Made by a program: the position numbers and the translations under genes
Shown: positions 26,866-36,026 of the stretch, one piece after another
Position numbering within the stretch: the stretch's first letter is position 1
Layout: each line of letters starts with the position of its first letter
Notes under the pieces: model-generated
Databases searched by the model: none
The model's input: the letters and a program-made list of their open reading frames with translations, nothing else
What the model was told of the DNA's origin: nothing
Assembly (NCBI GenBank): GCA_963784645.1
Contig: CAWARY010000020.1
Span: 433,329 to 497,328, forward strand
Direction of reading: 5' to 3'
DNA length: 64,000 bases
Origin: JBBRVW01 sp963784645
GTDB lineage: Bacteria; Actinomycetota; Actinomycetes; JACCUZ01

Positions 26866-27156
26866 TCATGGCTGCTTCGGCCCCAGGTCGACCAGATTGA
26901 CGTGACCCGGTTCCGGATGGGGAATGAGCTGCCCGGCCATCCGGTGCAGCATCTCCGCCGTCGAAAGGCCCGCCACCGAGGCGAGCCGGTCGAGCTGCTG
27001 ACGGCAGAGCCGGGTCAGCTCCCGGGCCAGCTGTCCGGGATCGTCGGTGACGGCCCAGAGCTGGTTCCAGGCGTCTTCGTCGCCCTGCCAGTCGGCGCGC
27101 ACCATGGCGAGCGCGACGCGCGTGGCGTCGGAGTCCCTCGGCGTCATCCTCCACAC
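26866..27156 (-). CDS. Small hypothetical protein
   Basis: A 96-residue soluble, predicted all-helical protein (DEDAWNQLWAVTDDPGQLARELTRLCRQQLDRLA) with no recognised domain. It resembles small actinobacterial helical proteins of unknown function that end in a proline-containing tail (IPHPEPGHVNLVDLG). The start is uncertain: GTG 27156 has GAGGGG 3 nt upstream, while ATG 27147 directly abuts GGAGG. It is convergent with map. Confidence 0.55.
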   Translation of the reverse strand: MWRMTPRDSDATRVALAMVRADWQGDEDAWNQLWAVTDDPGQLARELTRLCRQQLDRLASVAGLSTAEMLHRMAGQLIPHPEPGHVNLVDLGPKQP

Positions 27157-27310
27157 CTACCCCTCGGCGGCGGATCCGGAACCGCCGGACGGGTGGTGGC
27201 CGTGACGGCTCGGGTCACCAGAGGCAGAAGGTCGGCGTGACCAAGCCGACCGGCGCTCGTTGTCCGAATGACCGCCGCGCGTGTGCAGCGACGGGGTCCG
27301 AGAGGTGGCG

Positions 27311-27565
27311 GTGCGAGTGAGGGTCGAGAAGCGCGACCGACTGATGCTCAGCAACGACATCGAGGTGATCGCCGACCGGATAGCGGAGACGGGGCAGACC
27401 GGTCGGGCGCGCGAGCTCAAGGTGGTGGCGGCGCACCTGCGCGCCAAGGAGGCCGCCTCCCGCAGCGCCGCCCCGGAGGGGACACCGAGGCGCTACGTCC
27501 TGGGCGTTGCGCTCCTGATGTCGTGGCTGGCCGTGGTCCTGCTCGTGGTCCTGCTCCTGGCCTGA
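27311..27565 (+). CDS. Small tail-anchored membrane protein
   Basis: About 84 residues: a cytoplasmic charged helix (RDRLMLSNDIEVIADRIA, GRARELKVVAAHLRAKEAA), then one C-terminal transmembrane helix (YVLGVALLMSWLAVVLLV) ending at the stop. No family is recognised. GTG 27311 is preferred, with GAGAGG 6 nt upstream; GTG 27281 and GTG 27317 are also in frame. Confidence 0.55.
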   Translation: MRVRVEKRDRLMLSNDIEVIADRIAETGQTGRARELKVVAAHLRAKEAASRSAAPEGTPRRYVLGVALLMSWLAVVLLVVLLLA

Positions 27566-27897
27566 CCGGCCGCGCGGCCGCATCTGTCCCGAGGAGACCG
27601 ACTCCCACCGCCGTCATCGCCAACCGTCCGCGTGGCCAGCCGGACCCGGCGTTCGACGCTCCCCGGACGGACTGCGACGGATCGCCTCGGACACGGAGGG
27701 CCAGCTCAGGACGCTGCAGTCCCTGCTCGGGTCCACGCCGTAGGAGTCAGGACCTCCGGGAGCGAGCGACCTCCACCCGGCCGGACAGCAGGCGGCCCCG
27801 GCCAGCACGGCGAGCGCTGACCGGGGCCTAGGCCGGTCACCCCTGAGTGGGGTGCCCGGCCCAGGTGCAGCATGACAGCCGTCGGGCCCGCCCGCAC
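27566..27897. other. Intergenic stretch without a convincing gene
   Basis: About 330 nt between convergent small genes. ORFs here are short shadow frames without a ribosome-binding site. The only structure I see is a 7-bp hairpin, TGACCGG (27818-27824) / CCGGTCA (27833-27839), around GGCCTAGG, a possible terminator. Confidence 0.5.
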
Positions 27898-28116
27898 TCA
27901 CAGGACCCGCTGCTCGGCCCCGGGCGCGGCTCCGACCTCTGCGCAGCGCGGGCACTCGCCGGCGGTGACCCCGTCGTCGTCGACGCACCGCCAGGCCGGG
28001 GACTCGGCGCCGCAGAGCGCCCGGCCGAAGGAGTCCTGCGGGGCCGCGGGCATCCAGTGCAGGACGAGGGGTTCGCCGGCGCGCATCCAGCACGCCTCAC
28101 CAGGGATGCACGCCAC
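27898..28116 (-). CDS. Small Cys-containing hypothetical protein
   Basis: A 72-residue ORF with five cysteines, including the C-terminal GECPRCAEV (CxxC), and a tryptophan-rich N-terminal half (EACWMRAGEPLVLHWMP). A small zinc-binding fold is possible. It starts at GTG 28116, or ATG 28083 for a shorter form; no strong ribosome-binding site is visible. It lies 43 nt from the next gene on the same strand. Moderate support only. Confidence 0.4.
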   Translation of the reverse strand: MACIPGEACWMRAGEPLVLHWMPAAPQDSFGRALCGAESPAWRCVDDDGVTAGECPRCAEVGAAPGAEQRVL

Positions 28117-28158
28117 GGTGCAACGGTACCGGGCCGCGTACTGCCTGCGCGGTGAAGG

Positions 28159-28968
28159 CTACTGGCGGCGGAACAAGGCATCGACGTCCGGCAACCGTTC
28201 GAACCGGGAGACTGTCCCCGCGTCCGCGATCTCCTGCGCCGCCTGCAGGAAGCCGGCCCAGGCGGTGCGCGCCAGGGTCCCCCCCACGCTGATCCGCCGT
28301 ACTCCGAGTGCCGCCGCCTCCGCGACGGTGATGAACGGGGCGTTGATCAGCAGGTTCACAGGTTTCGGTGCGACGGCATCGATGATCGCCGAGATCTGCT
28401 CGACGGTGCCGATACGGGGGGCGTAGAGGCAGTCGGCGCCGGCCTCCGCATAAGCGCGCAGCCGTCGGATCGTCTCGTCGAGGTCGGGACGCCCGACGAC
28501 GAAGCCCTCGGATCGAGCGGTCAGAACGATGCCCGTGCCACTGTCATCGATCGCCTGGCGCGCCGCCCGCACCCGCTCGACGGCCAGGTCGAAGTCATGC
28601 AGCGGGTGAGCCTCGTCACCCGTGGAGTCCTCGATCGACAGCCCGGCGACCCCCGTGGCCGCGGCGAGGATCACGTGTCGGTTGACGTGCTCCGGGTCGA
28701 CCGCGAAGCCGCCCTCGAAATCTGCGTTGACCGGCACGTCGACGGCGGACACGACGTCACGGAGGTGCTCGAGCGTCTGGTCGAGGGTGACGCGGTTGTC
28801 GGAGCGACCCAACGTCCATGCGAGACCCGCACTGGTCGTCGCGAGCGCCTTGAAGCCGAACGATGTCAAAGCACGAGCGCTCCCCACGTCCCAGGGGTTG
28901 GGCATCACGAAGCAGCCGGAGGAGTGCAGGCTGTGAAACGCAGCGACCCGCTCGTCCTGCACGTTCAT
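28159..28968 (-). CDS. Isocitrate lyase/PEP mutase family protein
   Basis: A 269-residue TIM-barrel enzyme of the ICL/PEPM superfamily. Diagnostic elements are NPWDVGSARALTSFGFKALATTSAG, the metal-binding acidic motif PVNADFEGGF, SIEDSTG, and VLTARSEGF followed by ADCLYAP. The catalytic cysteine motif KKCGH of true isocitrate lyase is absent, so it is probably a carbon-carbon or phosphonate-type lyase of unknown substrate, as in many family members annotated only generally. I chose ATG 28968 (MNVQDERV), with GAGGTG upstream. Confidence 0.88.
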   Translation of the reverse strand: MNVQDERVAAFHSLHSSGCFVMPNPWDVGSARALTSFGFKALATTSAGLAWTLGRSDNRVTLDQTLEHLRDVVSAVDVPVNADFEGGFAVDPEHVNRHVILAAATGVAGLSIEDSTGDEAHPLHDFDLAVERVRAARQAIDDSGTGIVLTARSEGFVVGRPDLDETIRRLRAYAEAGADCLYAPRIGTVEQISAIIDAVAPKPVNLLINAPFITVAEAAALGVRRISVGGTLARTAWAGFLQAAQEIADAGTVSRFERLPDVDALFRRQ

Positions 28969-29254
28969 GACACACCTCGTCCGTGGGGTGACGCCGCCTC
29001 CGACCATGATGCCCCGGCATGCCGTGCGGCGGAACCGTCCTGTCCGCGCTCGCTCGCGACGAGCACGGGTGACCGAGCACGATCTTGAGCAGGCAACTGG
29101 GCATCGAGACCCGCTCGATCACTCCCGGGAACTCACCTCAGGACCCCACGCGGGGAATCGGGAGAGCAGCGGTCACCAACGGATGATCTTCCGCTCCACG
29201 TGTCGCAGGTCAGCGGCCCATGCCAGGACCGCCGGGACGGCATCGGGCACAGGC

Positions 29255-29637
29255 GGCGGACGAGTCGGCCTGTAAGCCGGGTTCTGTCACGCACCGAGGT
29301 GCGTGGACGGCCATCCATCTTGCGCTGCCGTTGCCGCCAGCGTCGTGCGGTCTACCCGGGAGCTCGGGCGGGCCGCCCTCGAACGCTCCCTGTCTGACCT
29401 TGCTCCGGGTGGGGTTTGCCGAGCCGCCCGGGTCACCCCGGGCGCTGGTGGTCTCTTACACCACCGTTTCACCCTTACCAGCAGCGAACCGCTGGCGGTC
29501 TTCTCTCTGTGGCACTGTCCCGCGGGTCACCCCGGGTGGGTGTTACCCACCACCCTGCCCTGTGGAGCCCGGACTTTCCTCGGCGAGGTCGAGACCTCGC
29601 CGCGACCGTCCGGCCGGCTCGTCCGCCGTGCCGACAG
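29255..29637 (-). ncRNA. rnpB: RNase P RNA (bacterial class A)
   Basis: A 383-nt catalytic RNA that trims tRNA 5' leaders. On the minus strand the 5' P1 arm (29637-29622) pairs with the 3' arm (29270-29255) over 16 bp with one G:U. Conserved region I is present as GAGGAAAGTCCGGGCTCC near the 5' end and region V as ACAGAACCCGGCTTACAG near the 3' end, with GAGCAAGGTCAGACAGGGAG between. About 285 nt upstream of it on the + side (28969-29254) I see no gene. Overlapping protein ORFs in this stretch are shadows. Confidence 0.95.
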
Positions 29638-29657
29638 CGTAGCGGCCCGGTCGCCCG

Positions 29658-31088
29658 TCAGACGACGGCGAAGCGGACCGAGCGGGACGCGACGTCGGCC
29701 TGGACGAGCGTCACCCGGACCCGCTCCCCCAGCGGCAGCTGCCCGTCGCAGGACGCGCGGACGGCCGGGTCGGCGAGCTGCACGGTCCCGCCGCCCTTCT
29801 CGTCGGCCTCCACCGCCACCGCGTCGAACTCCTCACCCTCGCGGCCGTGCAGCACAGCCGCCTCCATCAGCGCCACGCACTCGCGCTCGAGCTCGTGCGC
29901 CCGGCGGTCGCCGTCGGCCATCTCGTCAGGGAGCTTCGGCAGCGCCGCCCGGGTCCAGTCGGGAACGTCGGTCCCGGCGCAGAGCGAGACGCAGACCTCG
30001 CCGACGAACCGGTCCACCAGCCGTCGGATCGGTGCCGTCGCGTGGGCGTACTCGGCGGCCACCGCAGCGTGGGTGGCGTGCTCCGGGACCCCGCCGTCGA
30101 ACGCCGTGTAGCCGGCACCGCGCAGCAGCGACGTGGCCTCCTCGAGCAGCGCCGCGTGACGGGGGTTCGACGGGTCGAGGCCGTGCACGACCTCGGCGTA
30201 CGACGTGCCGGCCGGCCAGTCGACTCCCAGCCCACCGGCCGCTCGGCGCAGCCGCTGCAGCGCCCCGTCGGGCGCCTTGGGGAGCGTGCGGAGGATGCCG
30301 ACCTCGCCGTGCAGCATGAGGTCGGCGGCAGCCATTCCGGTCATCAACGAGATCTGCTCGTTCCACGACTCGACCGGCCGGGTGGTGCGGTACTCGAGGC
30401 GGAACGTGCTGCCGTTCTCGACGATCTCCTGCTCGGGGATCGGCAGGCTGACCCCTCCCCGCTCGACCTCGAGCTGCATCCGCAGCTTGCCGACCTCGGC
30501 GAGCAGCAGCAGCCGCTCGTCGTCGGTGCCGCGGTCGACGAGGTCCTGAACCTGCGCGTAGTCGTAGCGGTCCCGCGACCGGACCATCGCGCGCCGTACG
30601 TCGACCGCCGTCTGCTCGCCGTCGGCGTCGAGGTCGAGGGTCCAGAGCACGGCCGGGCGCACCTGGTCGGGCAGCAGGGAGGCCGCGCCCTCCGACAGCA
30701 CGGGCGGGTGCAGCGGCGTGCGCTGGTCCGGGCTGTAGAGCGTCTCGACCCGTCGGTGGGTCTCGGAATCGAGCGCGCCGCCCGGCCGGACGAAGGCCGC
30801 GACGTCGGCGATGGCGTAGCGGACCCGGAAGCCGTTGCCGCGCCGCTCCAGGTGCATCGCCTGGTCGAGGTCGGTCGAGCCGGGCGGGTCGATCGTGAGG
30901 AAGCGCAGGTCGGTCAGGTCCTCGGACGGCACGTCGGCGTCGCCGGCGGCTGCCTCGGCCTCCGCCAGTACGTCGGCGGGGAAGGACTCCGGCAGGTGCA
31001 GCTCGGTACGGATCCGCGCGAACCCGGCGCGCAGCTCTCGACCGGCGGGTTGGTCCTGGAGCCGGACGGCGAGGTGTCTGCGCGGCAT
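29658..31088 (-). CDS. RNB-domain exoribonuclease (RNase II/R-like)
   Basis: A 476-residue 3'-5' exoribonuclease core. The RNB catalytic loop TIDPPGSTDLDQAM (near residue 67) contains the metal-binding aspartates. HPPVLSEGAASLLPDQVRPAVLWTL, YAHATAPIRRLVDRF and the short C-terminal OB-like segment complete the domain set. N-terminal cold-shock domains are lacking, as in the compact actinobacterial form. The ATG is at 31088. It ends 20 nt before rnpB on the same strand, an apt neighbour for RNA metabolism. Confidence 0.9.
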   Translation of the reverse strand: MPRRHLAVRLQDQPAGRELRAGFARIRTELHLPESFPADVLAEAEAAAGDADVPSEDLTDLRFLTIDPPGSTDLDQAMHLERRGNGFRVRYAIADVAAFVRPGGALDSETHRRVETLYSPDQRTPLHPPVLSEGAASLLPDQVRPAVLWTLDLDADGEQTAVDVRRAMVRSRDRYDYAQVQDLVDRGTDDERLLLLAEVGKLRMQLEVERGGVSLPIPEQEIVENGSTFRLEYRTTRPVESWNEQISLMTGMAAADLMLHGEVGILRTLPKAPDGALQRLRRAAGGLGVDWPAGTSYAEVVHGLDPSNPRHAALLEEATSLLRGAGYTAFDGGVPEHATHAAVAAEYAHATAPIRRLVDRFVGEVCVSLCAGTDVPDWTRAALPKLPDEMADGDRRAHELERECVALMEAAVLHGREGEEFDAVAVEADEKGGGTVQLADPAVRASCDGQLPLGERVRVTLVQADVASRSVRFAVV

Positions 31089-31192
31089 CCCGGCAGAGTA
31101 CGCAACCGGGCCCGCCCGGCACCCGCGAGCCGGGGCTCGCCCGACTGCGCAAGGGGCCTTGCAGTCATCGCCGGAACCGGGAGGATGCACGT

Positions 31193-34100
31193 GTGGACCG
31201 GGGCGAGGAGCGCGACGAGCGACGGGTCGTGACCGTGCTGTTCGCCGACCTGGTCGGCTCGACCACGCTGGGCGAGCGGCTGGACCCCGAGGACCTCAAG
31301 GTCGTCGTCGGCGATGCCGTCGCCCGCATCGTGGGAGCCGTCGAGGCGTTCGGCGGCACGGTCAAGGACCTCGCCGGCGACGGCGTGCTGGCACTGTTCG
31401 GGGCACCGACGTCGCACGAGGACGACCCCGAGCGCGCGCTCCGCACCGCCCTGCGGATCACCGAGGACATCGGGGAGTACGCGCGAGACGTCGAGCGCGC
31501 GTGGGGCATCACGGCCTTCGGGGTCCGCGTCGGCGTGCACACCGGGCCTGTCGTCACCGGGCAGGTGGGCGCCGGCGACCGGACGGAGTACGGCGCGACG
31601 GGAGACGCGGTGAACATCGCAGCCCGCCTACAGTCCGTCGCGGAGCCGGGGCAGATCCTCGCGGGTCCGGAGTCGCGCCGGCTCAGCGGAGCCGCCTTCA
31701 CCTGGGGCTCCCCGCGGGAGCTGTCGCTGAAGGGCAAGGCCGAGCCGGTCACCGTGGCTGCGGTCACCGGCCTGACCGGGCTCAGCATGCGGGGCCACGG
31801 CACAGAGGAGGACCTGACCCGGATCGTCGGACGCGAGCACGAGCTCGCCGTCGCGACCACGAGCGTCGACGCGGCACTCGCAGGATCCGGCCACGTCCTG
31901 GTCCTCAGCGGTGAGCCGGGGATCGGCAAGACCCGGCTGCTCACCGAGCTGAGGCGTCGCTTCGAAGCGGGCAGGTCCGGGGGCCGAGAGCCGCTCTGGC
32001 TCGAGGGCCGCTGCGTGTCGTACGGCGAGTCCATGCCGTACTGGCCGTTCCGGGACCTCCTCCGCTCCTGGCTGGGGATCCGGGTCGACGAGCCGGCGCT
32101 GCGCGTTCGTCTCTCCCTGCAGCGCGAGGTCGCCCGCCTGTTCCAGGACCGCGTGCCCGAGCACCGGGCGTACCTCGCGGCCCTGCTCGGGCTGCCGCTG
32201 GAGCCGGAGGACCAGCGCCGGGTGTCCGAGCTGTCTCCCGAGGCGATGCAGTACCGCACCTTCGAGGTCGTACGCAGCCTGGTCGCACGGCTCGCCGACG
32301 ACGGCCCGGTCGCGGTGGCCCTCGAGGATCTGCACTGGGCCGACCCCACCTCCCTGCTGCTGCTCGAACAGCTGCTCGCCGACACCGAGGACCTGCCGCT
32401 CCTGCTCGTCGTCACCTCCCGTCGGGAGCCCACCCACCCGTCCTGGCGCGTGATGGAGTCCGCACCACGCGAGCTCCCGCACCGGACGGACGAGCTGGTC
32501 CTCAGCGCCCTCGCCTCGGACGCCGGCCGCGCGCTGCTGACCGATCTGGTCGGCCGCGACGTGCTCCCGACGGCGTTGGAGACGCAGATCCTCGAGCGGG
32601 CCGACGGCAACCCGTTCTTCCTCGAGGAGCTGGTGCGGACCCTGGTCGACACCGGGGCACTGCGCCCCGACGGCGCCGGCTGGCGGTTCGACCACGAGGT
32701 GCCGATCGAGGTGCCGCCGACCGTGGAGAAGGTGATCCTGGCGCGGATCGACCGGCTGGAGCGACCGGCCCGCGAGACGCTGACCGCCGCGTCGGTGCTC
32801 GGGCGCCGGTTCGGCCTGCCGCTGCTGCGAGCCGTCGCCGCTGGCGACGAGGAGGTGCGCGCGCTCCTGGTGGAGCTGCAGCGCGCCGACCTGGTCCGCG
32901 AGGAGCGGCGCTGGCCCGAGCCGGAGTACCGCTTCAAGCACGCCCTCATCCAGGAGACCGCGTACCGGACCCTGGTGCGCGCCGAGCGCGAGCGCCTGCA
33001 CCGCCGCGCCGCCGAGTGGCTCGAGGCGCGGTACGCCGGTGCCGAGGACGAGATCGCCGGGCTGCTGGCGCACCACTACCTGGGCGCGTCGGACCGGGAG
33101 AAGGCCGCACGCTTCCTCGCCCGCGCCGGCGACCGCGCCCGGCAGGACTACGCCCTCGACGAGGCGATCGGGCACTACCGCGCGCTGCTGCCGATCCTCG
33201 AGGACCGCGGCGAGCGGCGCGAGATCGCGCTGGTCCTGTTCAAGCTCGCGCTCGCCCTGCACATGTCCCTGCGCTTCGCCGAGTCGAACGCCGCCTACCA
33301 CCAGGCATTCGGCTGGTGGGACCCGCCGGAGCCGTCCCCGACGGCCCCGACAGCGACCCTGCGGGTGGCCACCAGCTTCCTCCCGGACGACCCGGACCCC
33401 CGTTCGGCGATCGCCTGGCCCAACATCCAGCTGTGCATGCAGCTGTTCGACCGGCTCGTGGAGGCCTGGCCCGAGCGGACGTTGGTCCCCTCCCTGGCCT
33501 CGCGCTGGGACATCGCGGACGACGGCCTGCGGTACGTCTTCCACCTGCGCGAGGGGCTGACCTGGTCGGACGGCACACCGCTCACGGCGCACGACGTGGA
33601 GTTCGGCATCAAGAGGGTGCTGGACCCGGACGCCCCGGGCTCCTCCGTCGCGATCTACTTCGTCCTCGAGAACGGGCAGGACTACTACCTGCGCCGCAAC
33701 CAGGACGCCGACCGGATCGGCGTCCGCGCCCTGGACGAGCGCACGGTCGAGTTCCGGCTGGTCGCACCGGCGCCCTACTTCCTGAGCGTGATGAACCGCC
33801 CGGACGCCGGGCCGCAGCCGAGGCACGCGATCGACGGCGCCGGCGGCGCCGCATGGGCCGACATCGGCGCCCAGGTCGTCAACGGTCCCTACCGGACCGT
33901 CGAGCGCACGGAGTACGCACTCGTGCTCGAACGCCGGCCCGAGTACGCCGGGCCCCGCACCGGCGAGATCGAGCGGGTGGAGATGGTCCGGACGGGCGTG
34001 CTGGACGCTCTGGACGCCTACGACCGCGACGAGCTCGACCTCGTGATGGTCCGGTACACGCCGCGGACGGCGGACCTGGTCCCGCAGGTGAGCCGGGACG

Positions 34101-34861
34101 CGGTCCTCGGTCAGGCGGCCTGGTCCGCCTACCTCGCGTTCGACCACACCCATCCCGTGGTGGGAAACCTCGATCTTCGTCGGGCGCTCGCGCATGCGAT
34201 CGACCGCAGCGAGCTGACCGACGTCGGCGACAGTGTCGTGATCGCGACCGGCGGGATCGTGCCTCCCGCGCTGCAGGGCCACACCCCCGACATCGTTCCT
34301 GCCTTCGACCCGGACCTGGCCCGCCGCTGTCTCGCCGCGTCGGGTCTCGAGGGCGCCCGGCTGACCGTGGTCGGCACCCCGCTCTGGGTACCGCCGTTCC
34401 TCGACCGGATCACGGCACGCTGGCGCGACGTCCTCGGCCTGGACGTCTCGGTCCGCGAGGTGTCGGTGCACGAGGCAGTGGCGGCCCGACGGATGGGCGA
34501 CGTGGCCCCGATCTACGTGACCGGGTGGCTGCCGGGCTACCCGGACCCGGAGTACTTCCTCCGGCTGCTCTTCCACTCCGAGAGCCGCACCAACGAGGGC
34601 GCCTTCTCCTACCCGCCCTTCGACGAGCTGATCGAGCGCGCCCGCCAGGAGCGCAGCGACGGCACCCGGCTGCGGCTCTACCACGACGCCGACCGGATGG
34701 CGGTCGCCGACCGGATCGCCGTGATCCCCCTGCTGTACGGGCGCAGCATGGCCTTCGTGAAGCCGTGGGTACGCGGCTGGTGGGAGTTCGGGAAGTCGTC
34801 CGCGAACTTCGCCGACCTGCGGGTGGACCCGACCTCGCCGCGCCGCGGCTCGGGCGAGTGA
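31193..34861 (+). CDS. Adenylate/guanylate cyclase - AAA ATPase - peptide-binding-protein (SBP_bac_5) fusion
   Basis: A 1222-residue soluble protein with three modules. Residues 10-190 are a class III nucleotide cyclase with metal aspartates D19 (FADLVGST) and D63 (LAGDGVLALFG), adenine-selecting-type K58, and transition-state N141/R145 (NIAARLQ). Residues 210-700 are an STAND-like ATPase with Walker A SGEPGIGKTR (239-248), Walker B VAVALEDLHWAD (373-384), winged-helix and TPR-like helices. Residues 720-1210 are a full family-5 substrate-binding-protein domain (ASRWDIADDGLRYVFHLREG, TWSDGTPLTAHDVEFGIKRV, TGWLPGYPDPEYFLRLLFHS), normally extracytoplasmic and secreted. No signal peptide or membrane helix is seen. 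I infer a cytosolic receptor in which a peptide-like ligand controls cyclase output. It overlaps the next gene by GTGA. Confidence 0.9.
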   Translation: MDRGEERDERRVVTVLFADLVGSTTLGERLDPEDLKVVVGDAVARIVGAVEAFGGTVKDLAGDGVLALFGAPTSHEDDPERALRTALRITEDIGEYARDVERAWGITAFGVRVGVHTGPVVTGQVGAGDRTEYGATGDAVNIAARLQSVAEPGQILAGPESRRLSGAAFTWGSPRELSLKGKAEPVTVAAVTGLTGLSMRGHGTEEDLTRIVGREHELAVATTSVDAALAGSGHVLVLSGEPGIGKTRLLTELRRRFEAGRSGGREPLWLEGRCVSYGESMPYWPFRDLLRSWLGIRVDEPALRVRLSLQREVARLFQDRVPEHRAYLAALLGLPLEPEDQRRVSELSPEAMQYRTFEVVRSLVARLADDGPVAVALEDLHWADPTSLLLLEQLLADTEDLPLLLVVTSRREPTHPSWRVMESAPRELPHRTDELVLSALASDAGRALLTDLVGRDVLPTALETQILERADGNPFFLEELVRTLVDTGALRPDGAGWRFDHEVPIEVPPTVEKVILARIDRLERPARETLTAASVLGRRFGLPLLRAVAAGDEEVRALLVELQRADLVREERRWPEPEYRFKHALIQETAYRTLVRAERERLHRRAAEWLEARYAGAEDEIAGLLAHHYLGASDREKAARFLARAGDRARQDYALDEAIGHYRALLPILEDRGERREIALVLFKLALALHMSLRFAESNAAYHQAFGWWDPPEPSPTAPTATLRVATSFLPDDPDPRSAIAWPNIQLCMQLFDRLVEAWPERTLVPSLASRWDIADDGLRYVFHLREGLTWSDGTPLTAHDVEFGIKRVLDPDAPGSSVAIYFVLENGQDYYLRRNQDADRIGVRALDERTVEFRLVAPAPYFLSVMNRPDAGPQPRHAIDGAGGAAWADIGAQVVNGPYRTVERTEYALVLERRPEYAGPRTGEIERVEMVRTGVLDALDAYDRDELDLVMVRYTPRTADLVPQVSRDAVLGQAAWSAYLAFDHTHPVVGNLDLRRALAHAIDRSELTDVGDSVVIATGGIVPPALQGHTPDIVPAFDPDLARRCLAASGLEGARLTVVGTPLWVPPFLDRITARWRDVLGLDVSVREVSVHEAVAARRMGDVAPIYVTGWLPGYPDPEYFLRLLFHSESRTNEGAFSYPPFDELIERARQERSDGTRLRLYHDADRMAVADRIAVIPLLYGRSMAFVKPWVRGWWEFGKSSANFADLRVDPTSPRRGSGE

Positions 34862-35964
34862 CGGCCTCGGTGCCCGCCGGACCGCTCGCCGGGCTGCGCG
34901 TGCTGGAGCTGGCCGGGATCGGCCCGGCGCCGTTCGCCGGGATGCTGCTCGCCGACCTCGGCGCCGACGTGGTGCGCGTCGACCGCCCTGGCGGCCCGGC
35001 GCTGGCCGCCGTGCCACCCGAGCAGGACCTCCTCGGCCGCGGCAAGCGGTCCGTCGCGCTCGACCTCAAGAACTCCGGCGACGTGGGCACCGTGCTCGAC
35101 CTGGTCGCCCGCGCCGACCTGCTCGTCGAGGGCATGCGACCGGGGGTGGCCGAGCGGCTCGGAGTCGGACCCGACGACTGCCTTGCCCGTCAGCCGGGGC
35201 TGGTCTACGCCCGGATGACCGGCTGGGGGCAGGACGGCCCCGCCGCGGGCACGGCCGGCCACGACATCACCTACGTCGCGGCAACCGGCGCTCTGGGTGC
35301 GAGCGGTCCCGCGGGCGGGGAGCCGAAGCCCGCACTCAACCTGCTCGGTGACTTCGCGGGCGCCGCCTACTGCGTCGTCGGGCTGCTGGCCGCCCTGCAC
35401 GAGTCCCGGACCCGTGGCCGCGGCCAGGTCGTCGACGCCGCGATGGTCGACAGCACCGCGCACCTCACGACGATGTTCCACGGGCTGCTGGCGGCGGGCG
35501 CGTGGCAGGACCGGCCGGAGTCGAACCTGCTCGACGGCGGCGCCCCCTTCTACGGTTGCTACCGCACCAGCGACGGCGGCTGGATGGCGGTCGGCGCCCT
35601 CGAGCCGGCGTTCTACGACGAGCTCACCGGACACCTCGGGATCGCCCCGGACGAGGCGGTGCGCACCGACCCGGCGCAGTGGCCCGCACTGCGACAGAGC
35701 ATCACCGACGCGTTCGCGGCGCGCACCCGGGACGAGTGGACCGCGGTGTTCGCCGGCATCGACGCGTGCGTCGCGCCGGTGCTCTCGCTCGGCGAGGCCG
35801 CCCGTCAGCCGCACCTCGTCGCGCGCGGCACCTTCGTCGAGCACGACGGCGTCGTGCAGCCGGCACCGGCACCACGGTTCAGCCGCACACCGGGATCACT
35901 CGGGTGCCCGCCACCCGCCGTCGGCCAGGACACCGACGACGTCCTCGCCGACTGGCTCGCCTGA
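34858..35964 (+). CDS. CaiB/BaiF family CoA-transferase (alpha-methylacyl-CoA racemase-like)
   Basis: A 368-residue class III CoA-transferase fold: GLRVLELAGIGPAPFAGMLLADLGADVVRVDRP at the start, KRSVALDLK, the family aspartate in AGHDITYVAATGAL, and NLLGDFAGAAYCVVGLLAAL. The aspartate in GHD, rather than longer transferase motifs, and the overall size fit the alpha-methylacyl-CoA racemase branch, which epimerises branched acyl-CoAs for beta-oxidation. GTG 34858 overlaps the stop of the cyclase fusion by 4 nt, so both are probably co-translated. A functional link is not obvious. Confidence 0.88.
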   Translation: MTASVPAGPLAGLRVLELAGIGPAPFAGMLLADLGADVVRVDRPGGPALAAVPPEQDLLGRGKRSVALDLKNSGDVGTVLDLVARADLLVEGMRPGVAERLGVGPDDCLARQPGLVYARMTGWGQDGPAAGTAGHDITYVAATGALGASGPAGGEPKPALNLLGDFAGAAYCVVGLLAALHESRTRGRGQVVDAAMVDSTAHLTTMFHGLLAAGAWQDRPESNLLDGGAPFYGCYRTSDGGWMAVGALEPAFYDELTGHLGIAPDEAVRTDPAQWPALRQSITDAFAARTRDEWTAVFAGIDACVAPVLSLGEAARQPHLVARGTFVEHDGVVQPAPAPRFSRTPGSLGCPPPAVGQDTDDVLADWLA

Positions 35965-35979
35965 CCCACGACCGAACAC

Positions 35980-36017
35980 GCGCGACCGGCCAGCGTCAGG
36001 GCCGACGTAGGTCGCGC
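35980..36017. terminator. Hairpin between convergent genes
   Basis: GCGCGACC (35980-35987) pairs with GGTCGCGC (36010-36017); inner GGCC/GGCC could extend it. It lies between the convergent CoA-transferase and RNase H/phosphatase genes. Confidence 0.5.
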
Positions 36018-36026
36018 ATGCTCGGC

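Noticed and set aside
29220..30319. Long + strand ORFs across 29.2-30.3 kb
   Set aside because: They overlap the rnpB RNA and the RNB exonuclease gene on the other strand; translations are low complexity.
31628..35017. 1129-codon minus-strand ORF opposite the cyclase fusion
   Set aside because: Arg/Gly/Val-rich shadow without motifs; the + strand reading has three complete domains.
34858..35964. CoA-transferase read as part of a longer 982-codon frame from 33016
   Set aside because: The upstream part of that frame is a shadow of the cyclase fusion; GTG 34858 with a GTGA overlap gives the family-length protein.
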